DNA of 64,000 nt from Phytophthora colocasiae (lineage: Eukaryota > Oomycota > Peronosporomycetes > Peronosporales > Peronosporaceae), in assembly GCA_018806915.1 (NCBI GenBank), contig JAGKQI010000050.1, positions 62,001 to 126,000 of the forward strand, in the 5' to 3' direction. This document shows, piece by piece, positions 56,401 to 64,000 of the stretch. The translations under genes and the position numbers were made by a program. The first letter of the stretch is position 1. Each line of letters begins with the position of its first letter. Below the pieces are notes generated by a model. The model was not told the origin of the DNA. It did not search any database and saw only the letters and a list, made by a program, of their open reading frames with translations.

Positions 56401-57106
56401 CTCAAGGGACCGGTCGGCTTCGATTGCTACTGCCTACGCTATTACTAGCTCGAGTCATCGAGTGTTGGTGTCAACAGATAAAACTGCGGGTGGGAAATTC
56501 AAGTTTCGCGTCTGCAAAGTTTGTTCCATCATGTGCCGTACAACTTCAGATGGAAGGCGTCGATTGGCAGGAACAACGCGCCATTACTGTCAGCAGTGTT
56601 CCTCCGATCGCGGGAGACTGTTTTTATGTTCAAAAGCACGGCATGTGACTGATAAAAATTCGGTGTCTTGCTTTAATATTTGGCATTCGAACTGGAAGAA
56701 TGGAAGGAATATTCCGCAACTGGAGAAGAGAGGGGGTATTCGAATTCGCCGTTCGACAGAGGAGTTACCAAACGATTCAATTGCTGCCACGGTTGAGCCA
56801 CCCGAGGTAAGCTCGCGACGGAGGAATTTGAGCTTTCAGGAGCTTCTCTTGGGTGAGACTCCAGTTGTTGGAAGTCCAGCCCATTTTCAAAGTACAGAGG
56901 CACAGCAAATTCAAGTTTCATCAAGTCACGATGATCAGCTCGGAGCCGATAGGGACGGCCTGGTTGGTAGGAGTCACGATGCCCCAGAAGGAGCTGACGG
57001 GGGTCCTGACAATTACGATCAAGAATTTTACGACAATGATGGGGCGCAAGCTCCAGAAGGCGTGGGGGCTGACAACATGGACAACCTAGCTAGTGAAAAC
57101 AACTAG
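53412..57106 (+). pseudogene. Tandem-chromodomain piggyBac-type transposase gene, interrupted by frameshifts
   Basis: Introns at 53497-53552, 53798-53868, 55147-55248, 55504-55578 and 56092-56160 have GT...AG ends and keep protein continuity. In order: a basic N terminus (MPRKRKERED); chromodomain 1 (EEYEVERIIDMK, YHVKWKGYNDTTWEPES); chromodomain 2 (KEYEVEAILRERF, YLVKWKGYTESSW); an acidic stretch; then the piggyBac DDE domain with PTDLFFYFMPKRLW, the first Asp in VAFDEMVIPSRS, the second in VVTDREYSS, and YNKYMGGVDNHDQL for the last; and a C-terminal Cys/His region (FRVCKVCS, HYCQQCSSDRGRLFLC). One-base shifts occur near 53655, 54773, 55680 and in the A-run at about 55832. Mutation, or sequencing errors at homopolymers, could explain them. 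No flanking TTAA/TIR pair was found, so it may be a domesticated or truncated copy. Confidence 0.78.
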
Positions 57107-57203
57107 TTGCCATTGCATGGAATATCCGCGTGCTCGACCTCGATCATTTAGGATTTTTCTCCGTTTCGCTGAAGACTCTTAAAGTCTCCCCCCTTACCTC
57201 AAG

Positions 57204-57575
57204 ATGAGCGCCCTGACCCAGTCGCCACTTCGGAGAAGAAGAGCGGCGCCGTTTCGTTCTTCATGGACCTGGCTGCCGGCGGTATCTCCAAGACCGTCGT
57301 GGCCTCCATCGAGCGTGTCAAGCTGCTTCTGCAGTGCTTCGTCGCAGATTAACCGAACAAGGGCATCGTGGACTGCTTCGTGCGTGTGTCCAAGGAGCAG
57401 GGCACTCAGGCCCTGAACTTTGCCTTAAAGGACAAGTTCATAAGCTCTTCATTACGGTGTAACCAAGGACCAGTTCTGGCGTTTCTTCAAGGGCAACCTG
57501 GCTTCGCGGTGCCCGCTCGCCGCTCTTCGTGTACCCGCTTGACTTTGCCCGTACCCGTCTCGTAGCTCTTGAGGT
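57204..57575 (+). pseudogene. Mitochondrial ADP/ATP carrier pseudogene (truncated)
   Basis: One frame reads SGAVSFFMDLAAGGISKTVV then ASIERVKLLLQ, the first-helix and PxD/ERVK region of ADP/ATP translocases; other frames give NKGIVDCFVRVSKEQGT, TKDQFWRFFKGNLA and YPLDFARTRL. Internal deletions and shifts remove the carrier repeats' order, and the second and third repeats are missing. The parent protein exchanges ATP for ADP across the mitochondrial inner membrane. It could be a retrocopy, but carriers of this group are often intronless anyway. Confidence 0.82.
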
Positions 57576-57690
57576 TTAGTCAATGGTGGCGCAATATTGA
57601 GTTGTGAGATAAATAATTCGTACTTAGTGAGTAAATTATGTCAAATTCTTTGGTATGTTTTTTGTTGCGTGTGATTTCCATTGAAAGACG

Positions 57691-59190
57691 ATGGTGAAGA
57701 CGCGTGCGGGGAAAAGGAAAACCAAGGTCGCTCTGGTTACGCGGGTGAAGGATGGGCAAACCGAGAGAACTGCGCATACGAGGCAGTTACTGTCGGTGGC
57801 AGCACAAACGAATTCGTTAGTCGTCCCGGCCAAAACGCAGGAGAATCAGTCGGCCAAGAGCAAGTCGTCAACCAAGGGCAAGCCTTCATCTAAGAAACGA
57901 AAGGGGAATATTACTGAGTCCTCGGATGGATCTAGCAAGCGACCAAAACCGACAGGCCAAGATACTGAAGTTTCTGTACAGGATGTTGATGCTGCTGAAC
58001 CGGAGGAGGCAGAAGGCCAAGAGGTTCCCATCAAATTCCTGAAGGAAGCTTGCGATGAAATGAGGAGAGCTTGCAACGAGGAGTACCAAGGAGATAAGCG
58101 GCAATGCGAGCGGCGCACGAAAGCGCAGCCGTACACTTTGGCAAACTATCAGAAGCGCTTGTGGGTAGAACGGTATCTCGCCGCACGAAATAGATGCGAA
58201 AAGGTGGATTACAATGATTTAGCGACCAAAATTCAGTTCAAGGCCTTCAAGAGCGAACCAGCAGAGCTCAAGAAGCACCACCAGTCTCTGCTCAAGGACG
58301 TATATGCAGGGTATCTCAAGGTGTTGGAAAATAAGAAAAACAAGGCTAATGCAGATCCCAGCGCAGGCCTAAGAGAACTCGTGGCGTCAAGCAATGCCTC
58401 GTTGGTCACGAAGATACAGGAGCTTTTGAGCGAGGGCCACGAAGAAACTAAGAAAGAGCTGAGACGTGCAATTCGGGAGAAAAGAGAGATAAGCCAAGCA
58501 GCGAAGCCACTTGCTACTGGAAAGATAGGGAAGGAGTCGAGTTTAGACCAAGTTCAAGCAGTAGCGGCGACTTTACCGACTCTCGTGTGTGACACTGAAG
58601 AGGAGAAGCAGACTTTACGGGCGGAGTTTGATTTGATCTACCGCAAGATCTCCGTCTCGCTGTCTGCTGCATCCGACAGGAAGTTGAAGGACTTGGAGAC
58701 AAGCCACGTATCCAAGTTGGAGGATCTCAAGGCGAGACACTTGGAAGCTGAGGAAAAAATTCAAGAACTAGTGCGGGAACTGGATGAGGAGAAGTTGAAC
58801 TCCACTACGCTTCGAGAAGAACTAGAGGCTCAGCGCAAGGCTTCCACTGGTCGACGAGGTGACAAAGGTAAGCAGAAAAAATTGGAGGAGGCACTCAGAA
58901 GCAAAACAGCCGAATTAGCAGGAGAGAAGGCGATATCAAGCGGCTACCAGAAGAAAGTAAAATATCTGGAGACAGCACTGAATGCGGCGAGAGCGAAGAT
59001 TGAAGAGCAAGACGAAGAGCTGGAAGCGGCCGTTCGGCAAATCAACACGAAAGGCAAGGAAGTGAAATCTGTCAGCAGTACGATAAGAAAGAAGGACAAG
59101 AAAGGCAGAGGAAGCATGAGTGAAGTCAAAAGAACTAATGCTAAAGGGGGGGGGGGGGGTAACGAAGAAGTTGCAGGGAACAACTTGTGA
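57691..59190 (+). CDS. Coiled-coil, Lys/Glu-rich protein of unknown function
   Basis: 499 codons, intronless and unbroken, ATG at 57691 (MVKTRAGKRKTK). The first ~130 residues are basic and Ser/Lys-rich with nuclear-localisation-like clusters (KKRKGN). A middle globular part (IKFLKEACDEMRRACNEEYQ, YTLANYQKRLWVERYL) is followed by a long coiled coil at about residues 300-460 (KLEDLKARHLEAEEKIQELV). A 14-base G run (59146-59159) encodes Gly residues near the C terminus and is a likely place for length changes; the end NEEVAGNNL depends on it. A nuclear structural or scaffold role is possible; gag-like origin cannot be excluded because Gypsy gag nearby is also coiled coil and basic. Confidence 0.6.
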   Translation: MVKTRAGKRKTKVALVTRVKDGQTERTAHTRQLLSVAAQTNSLVVPAKTQENQSAKSKSSTKGKPSSKKRKGNITESSDGSSKRPKPTGQDTEVSVQDVDAAEPEEAEGQEVPIKFLKEACDEMRRACNEEYQGDKRQCERRTKAQPYTLANYQKRLWVERYLAARNRCEKVDYNDLATKIQFKAFKSEPAELKKHHQSLLKDVYAGYLKVLENKKNKANADPSAGLRELVASSNASLVTKIQELLSEGHEETKKELRRAIREKREISQAAKPLATGKIGKESSLDQVQAVAATLPTLVCDTEEEKQTLRAEFDLIYRKISVSLSAASDRKLKDLETSHVSKLEDLKARHLEAEEKIQELVRELDEEKLNSTTLREELEAQRKASTGRRGDKGKQKKLEEALRSKTAELAGEKAISSGYQKKVKYLETALNAARAKIEEQDEELEAAVRQINTKGKEVKSVSSTIRKKDKKGRGSMSEVKRTNAKGGGGGNEEVAGNNL

Positions 59191-59468
59191 AATTTAAAGG
59201 AAGAGAATAACGAACAGTCAAACGACTTCAACAACCGTGTTTCATTATGTGTTGGAGTAAACTGTGGTGCAATGTTGGTATGTGTCGGGTGTTCTGGAAT
59301 TGAGCTCGGGAAGTTTAAGTCCTTGCTAGCTAGCCGCTCTAAGCACTCTTGCACCAGCACCTATTTGTCCTACTGACCCGTTATCGACAGCACGATGCAG
59401 CCCTCATTGCCATTGTCGCGAAGTTGCCTCTCCATCTTGTCATGCTTCCACTCGAAGTCCTTGTGGCT
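59191..59468. other. Intergenic, no gene seen
   Basis: Convergent 3' ends of the coiled-coil gene and the Dot1-like gene. Confidence 0.5.
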
Positions 59469-60450
59469 TTAAGTTTCTTCGACTGCGACTGGTCTCGCTC
59501 GTCTAATGTACAAGTGTAGCTCTCGGAGTGAATTCCCGAATGTCATTTGAACATGAAGTGTTTTCAGAAGCTCCCATCGAATCCAAAAAGGGCTAGAGCA
59601 TGAATGTCGATGGCGTGGACATACCAGCGTCGTTAATCCCACCAGGCGAAGATGAGGTAATACCACACACATGTTGATAACCGCCAACACGGCATCTTCT
59701 TCAAACACGGTGTCATGACAGTACAAAACAGTAGCGGAGTTGATTAGCGAGCCAGGTCGACTTGACGATAATTTTTTCCAGCGCACACAACAGCTTTGTT
59801 GCTTTCCTTAAACCCACGGATGTCTCCGGCGACAACACAGATCTTTTGCAAATGCGGAAGGTCCACAACTGCTGACGCGATTAGTTTCATCCCTTTTGCT
59901 ACCAAGTTGTCTTGAATCTCAATGCCCACCACGCAAGACGCCCGAGTTTGTAACGCAATCTGGACGAGAACGTTCCCGATACCAGATCCAGCGTCGAGAA
60001 ACACATCGCCCTCTTGAAAGGCTGCTTCAGTTATAAAACTGGATACTGCTACCATCGTGATCTCCCAGCATTTAGCTGACGCTTATTGGCACGTACATCG
60101 CGCCTAGTCAACACACGAAAAAGCCTTTCTGTGGCGTTGTACGTGTCTTCGGGAGACAACGGTACCATCAATTGCTCTGTAATTCCGGGCGTACTATCCG
60201 CTTGTTGGACTCGTTGGCTCTTGCTATTTTGTTGGAGTGACTTCCGAAAGAATCGCGGCGGAAATTGCAACACGTCAGTTCCTAGTCGTCGCTTGAGCGT
60301 CTTGATACGTTGCTGAAGCTTCTCTGGACTCCATTTCTGTGGTCTCATCTTTTCTGCCACTAACGACCACTTGACGCGGCGTCCAGCTTTCACGTACGTC
60401 GCTGCTAGCTGGACGAGCTGGCGATCTTCTTCATCAGAAAAATCTGCCAT
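59469..60450 (-). pseudogene. Myb/SANT + Dot1-like methyltransferase, two frameshifts
   Basis: N terminus at 60450 (MADFSDEEDRQLVQLAATYV) is a Myb/SANT-like fold ending SPEKLQQRIKTLKRRLG. The Dot1-like SAM-binding motif follows in another frame (VFLDAGSGIGNVLVQIAL, then GIEIQD), and a third frame holds the rest (YCHDTVFEEDAVLAVINMC, LTTLVCPRHR, MTFGNSLRELHLYI). One-base shifts lie at about 60066 (GCTGGGAGAT) and 59775 (an A-run). Dot1 enzymes methylate histone H3 lysine 79 in the nucleus. Both shifts are at homopolymers, so errors are possible; if real, the gene is dead. The SAM-site DxGxGxG is intact. Confidence 0.75.
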
Positions 60451-60735
60451 TCTCTTTCACAAGTTCACAAGGCCCCGTTTGACTAGAATTTGTATACCAT
60501 ACGATCTGTAGTCATTACTGGCACTTAAGCCAAGGTTTCGCCACAGTTGACCCATTCCATTTCTACATGTATGCTCACTGATGAACCAATATGTATTGAG
60601 CCGTTTATCCGTCACTTTGAGCCAGGAAACTAACCTCGCTGGCGACTAACGCCAGACCTCCAGTAGTCTTGCCACCGGTTGCCCACTTTCTCCTACACGA
60701 AACCGCTTTTATAGCTATCGACTTTGTGTCGCGGC
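60451..60735. other. Intergenic, no gene seen
   Basis: Upstream of the Dot1-like gene; nothing recognisable. Confidence 0.5.
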
Positions 60736-61062
60736 TCAGCAGGGGGCTCGGATTTGGCTTCCGTACTCAAGAAGTACTCGATCAACGGTTTCTACCTCCA
60801 TAAAATCCTTGATCTGCTGGCAAAACAAGGCAGCATTTGTCTGCAGGTTGCTCATTGCAACTGGTGTCGATACAAATATCTTGGCTCGTACACGCGGCCC
60901 TGAACGGTACATCCTTCGGATTGCAGTCCAGCCCGAAGTAGACGTGTGCATCTCGTTCCACTTGCTCCAAGTAAACGTTCCGTAGTCAATTGACACAGCA
61001 ATTGTCGGGAAAGTGATAATTCCAAACAGCAGAACCGAAAAGATCCAGGGATATCGAGCCAT
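60736..61062 (-). CDS. Small protein with N-terminal membrane/signal segment
   Basis: 108 residues from the ATG at 61062. A hydrophobic helix at about residues 6-25 (FSVLLFGIITFPTIAVSI) could be a signal anchor; the rest is soluble and ends EVETVDRVLLEYGSQIRAPC. No frameshift is visible and codons look protein-like, with no competing frame of equal quality. Family not recognised. It is divergent in orientation from nothing nearby and lies between two other minus-strand genes. Confidence 0.5.
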   Translation of the reverse strand: MARYPWIFSVLLFGIITFPTIAVSIDYGTFTWSKWNEMHTSTSGWTAIRRMYRSGPRVRAKIFVSTPVAMSNLQTNAALFCQQIKDFMEVETVDRVLLEYGSQIRAPC

Positions 61063-61232
61063 TGGACGCCACCTCCGAGTGTATTGACTACGAGCCGAGT
61101 CATTCTGTTCGTCTAACTGCCGTCGACGGCTTCAGATGCCGAAGAACGGCTGTCTTGTACGTGATGCCATCGCAAGATTGGGTATCTGCGTCGTTTCAAA
61201 GCTTCTAGATCCCTTTGCCGGGGCTCTTCACT

Positions 61233-62090
61233 CTACGCTACACTTGGATTGAGGAGTCGGTCGAACTTTGCCTCTAGCTGCTGCTCAGGAGACAGAATAC
61301 CCTGCTTCTCAAGCTCTTTTTTGCGTTCCTTCTCCTTGGCATTGAGTGCTGCAATACGCCGTTTGTTACGAGTGCTGAGGTCGTCACGCACTACCCGCTT
61401 CATGCGCTTGAAAATCTCTGGCACTGAGTGGGAATGGAGAAAGCGCAGTAGATCACTCTTAGGAGCGTAGTGTTCTCCCAGTACGTTGCGTCCTACATGA
61501 CAATCAACCATCAATTCAATTCACACAGTACACTCACACGTAGACGTACCCCATAATTGAGCGATACCATGAGTATCGCGACGGAATTCCAGTGGATCTT
61601 CTTCCAGCACTGTGATCTGCAGATGTCGAGGCTGGAAAACACCAGTAGTTTCAATAATTTGCTGGACTCGGAGGCTTTCAAGCTGGTCTTCTAGTCTCCT
61701 TTTAGTGACAGCGCTTGATGTCGACGATAGAAGCCGCAGTAGATCTGCCTGGACACGAACTGAACTCGTTTGGAGCTTTAACTCTCCATCTTCGTGCGCT
61801 TTCTGTCTGCGTTTCAGCGTGAGCTTCTTCCGTGTAGAGTTCGTATGCATACTGAAATCGTCTGACGCTTGTAGAAGGCGCTCGAAAGGACTGACATCTC
61901 GTTCGTACTGGTATATCTCCCATACATCCTCTGATACTTCGTCAGCCTTCTCCACCGCTACAACCATACACAGCAACGTGTACGGAGCTTCTCGCCCGCC
62001 TCCATCACTTGGAATCGCAGCATCTTCCAGATACAAATCCAGGGAGGGAGTGTCCTTGCCAGTCACCAGCCAACGGATGCCTTCTGCTTA
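61233..62090 (-). CDS. Conserved-looking two-exon protein of unknown function, 5' end uncertain
   Basis: Coding runs from about 62090 to 61550, then a 57-nt intron (61493-61549; GTACGT...TGTAG), then 61492-61233, joining HGIAQLWG to RNVLGEHYAPKSDLL. The first in-frame ATG is well inside, and the frame upstream of the GIRWLVTGKD segment meets a TAA near 62091 beside an AG acceptor-like site, so a further 5' exon is likely. The product has helical, charged regions (RKKLTLKRRQKAHEDGELKL, NAKEKERKKELEKQGIL) and a central LRVQQIIETTGVFQPRHLQI block. No domain recognised. Unbroken within these exons. Confidence 0.6.
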
Positions 62091-62109
62091 CTGCTCTTGC
62101 CCTTGATAG

Positions 62110-62406
62110 CTGGTAGTAGAGAACTGTATTATCTAGTTAAGACAGCACGCAAAACGCTTCCGGAAGCATATTTCACAAATTTACCTTGCAATAAAAGGTC
62201 GTCAAGCCACTAAAATGTGCCCTGCCAGTTGCACTCCGCTCTAGTAAATCAACGCTTGGCGACCAATGGCGGCAAGGAAGACCTCCCGCCATGCTCATCA
62301 CCGTTCCAGGGGAGAAATCCGCAAACGACACCTATTGGCTAAAACGACGTGAATATCACTTTAAAGACGAAAGGGCTTCTAACAAGGTTTTTCTCTGAGG
62401 TTTTTC
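62110..62406. other. Intergenic, no gene seen
   Basis: Includes the presumed 5' flank of the 61.2-kb gene; ends at the Gypsy LTR remnant. Confidence 0.4.
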
Positions 62407-62450
62407 TTATCCCAGCTTTGCTGGGATAACGGTCGCCGGTGGGTTAAACT
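62407..62450 (-). mobile_element. Gypsy LTR remnant with hairpin
   Basis: Inverted copy of 41659-41702, directly downstream of Gypsy pol on the minus strand, as expected for the start of a 3' LTR. The rest of the LTR is lost by about 62395. Confidence 0.6.
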
Positions 62451-62479
62451 CTGGGGTGATCGTCTCCAGCTTGCATTGC

Positions 62480-64000
62480 TTAGAAACGAGCTCGCGCTCG
62501 TGCGCTCTGATTGAACTCATATAGCAAAGCGCCACAATTCAGCTTTGACAAAGGTAGCCACTCTGCCTCATCGTACCCCTTTCACTTGACCAGGTATTCG
62601 CGAAGTCTCTTGGAGGTTCTGGTACGCTTACTCCACCGAGTGTCTAGTATCTTTTCCACTTCGTATTCATCATTCTCGGTGTCGGTCTCCCAACTGTCTT
62701 CTGGTAACAGCGCTGCATCAAAGTCATCATCCTCATGGACCTCGAGTTCCACAGTCGGTCTTCTGGGAAACAAGGCTCTCGGTTTCAGGCGACTTATATG
62801 AACCCAAGGGTTCACCCGATACCCGGTGTCCTCGACCTTCAGTTTCACACGAAAATCATCCAACATCTCTTCAATCAGGAAACGACCATGCCAAATGTGT
62901 GCGAATTTTCGACTCAACCCCGTTTGTACCTTAGGGATGTATAGCCACACAGCATCACCGACGGCAAATCCGGACTTCAGACGTTCCGACAACTCCTTCC
63001 ACTTTCGGGTCTGTTCTTCGGAACGCTCCCGCTTGGCCTTCTTCTGATCTTCAGCACAGGCTTGAGCGTAGCTGTAATCTCGTTGCATCTTCCGACGCCA
63101 CTCATAAGCAGTGCGCTCTTGTACACCAGAAGGCTTTGGAACAAGCATCGCGGACACAGTCCCATGAGCATCCCATCCGTGCACCAGAAAGAAAGGTGTT
63201 TCCAGACGGGTCGCATCAAATGAGGTGTTCAATGCGAACATCAGGCGTTCGGCGTGATCGTCCCTATCAATCTGGTCAGCTTCGGCGATTTAGGCCTTGA
63301 TGGCGCGCACGACCGTCTGAACAGACCGTTCTTGTTGGCCGTTCGCCTGAGGACGGTACGCCAGAGTCGCTCGCTGTCTTCTTCTCAGCAGGTCCCGGAA
63401 ACACCTGAACACTTCACTCATGAAACGAGGGTCCTGATCGTGGCGTATCAGAGAACTAGCTCCGAAGTTCCGGAAGACAAGCTCCTCGTAGGCCTCAGCG
63501 ACATCTTGAGCCGTAGTGATACTCATAGGCTTGCACATCACATAGCCTGAGAACATGTCTTGGAACAACAACAGGAACGTGTTGCCTCTGGCGGACTTTG
63601 GCATGTGCGTCACGAAATCCATGGACACCACTTCAAAAGGTCGACTGGGCTCGATGTTGCCGAGCGACGGTCCAGGATTCGGGGGACGCCCCTTGCCGCC
63701 TGCACAGTCCATACACTCCTTGACGAACCTTTCCACATCAGCGTACATACCAATCCAGTAGAACTCGGAGCTCAGCTTCTCGAACGTACGTTTGATTCCC
63801 TGGTGAGCACCCTGGTAATCCCCATGAGCATAGTGCAGCATATCGGCATGCAAGTCTCTGGGAACCACAAGTCTGAGCTCATCAACCATGTCTCTCGGAC
63901 GTTCCCTGGTAGCACGGTTGAGGCGGTACAAAACGTCTCTGGAATCCAAGATGAAATCATCGGCAATCCTGGCAAGTTTCCTCGGGGTTGTGGTAGATCT
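62480..64000 (-). pseudogene. Gypsy chromovirus integrase with C-terminal chromodomain, continuing beyond window
   Basis: Open from the window edge (64000). Integrase zinc-binding region H-H-C-C (LHYAHGDYQGAHQG ... CMDCAGGKG), catalytic Asp in MDFVTHMP, Asp in IRHDQDPRF and Glu in ANGQQERSVQTV. A TAA at 63290-63292 breaks the core's end; the same frame continues (ADQIDRDDHAERLMFALNTS) through the C-terminal DNA-binding part (VGDAVWLYIPKV). A chromodomain follows (YEVEKILDTRW, REYLVK), where TGA at 62582-62584 replaces the expected Trp of the KWKGY motif. Beyond it the frame reads KGYDEAEWLP and ends at a TAA at 62480. RT and RNase H should lie upstream, outside the window. Confidence 0.88.

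Overview
The window looks like repeat-rich, gene-poor genomic DNA of a plant-pathogenic oomycete, most probably a Phytophthora or close relative. The evidence is three intronless secreted proteins with a signal peptide followed by RSLR and an acidic EER motif (the RXLR-dEER effector layout), an oomycete-type initiator at a fixed distance upstream of each, short introns with GTAAGT-type donors, and dense Copia, Gypsy and LINE debris. No bacterial or organellar signature is present. Genus is an inference; species cannot be told from sequence reading alone.

Layout. 0-5.2 kb: a multi-pass membrane protein gene, an intact glutathionyl-hydroquinone-reductase-like GST with one intron, and a dead membrane-protein paralogue split by a tRNA-derived SINE with a 14-bp target duplication. 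5.2-11.4 kb: a nearly full-length Copia element (minus strand) next to a folded-back piece of its own gag. 11.6-24 kb: an effector / membrane-protein cluster with two intact RXLR genes (16.7 and 23.5 kb), a frameshifted one (12.2 kb), a 3' fragment (16.2 kb), one largely intact membrane gene (20.6-22.1 kb) and at least five membrane-gene fragments, all mixed with LINE 3' ends. Two LINE ends form 0.7-kb inverted arms around the membrane gene. 24.6-30.6 kb: five copies of a TIR element separated by four near-identical spacers, whose hybrid ends record unequal recombination. 30.9-36.2 kb: a second, decayed Copia. 36.2-41.7 kb: a Gypsy-type leader and gag with no pol.

42-46.8 kb holds degraded host-like genes (a one-TM protein, a small membrane protein, a P-loop protein, a coiled-coil exon). 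46.7-51.8 kb is a very large inverted repeat whose arms carry a 150-bp minisatellite. 52-53 kb is a clean five-exon gene of unknown function. 53.4-57.1 kb encodes a piggyBac-type transposase with two chromodomains at its N terminus and a Cys-rich C terminus; the catalytic aspartates are visible but several frameshifts interrupt it. 57.2-62.1 kb has an ADP/ATP carrier pseudogene, a coiled-coil protein, a Myb + Dot1-like methyltransferase with two frameshifts, and two small conserved-looking genes. The window ends inside a Gypsy chromovirus pol (minus strand) whose chromodomain has been cut by a stop codon.

Genes likely to be expressed as written: the GST, the membrane genes at 0-1.8 and 20.6-22.1 kb, RXLR genes at 16.7 and 23.5 kb, the five-exon gene at 52 kb, the coiled-coil gene at 57.7 kb and the two-exon gene at 61.2 kb. 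Single-base frameshifts recur at homopolymers elsewhere, so some 'broken' calls (piggyBac, Dot1) could be sequence errors.
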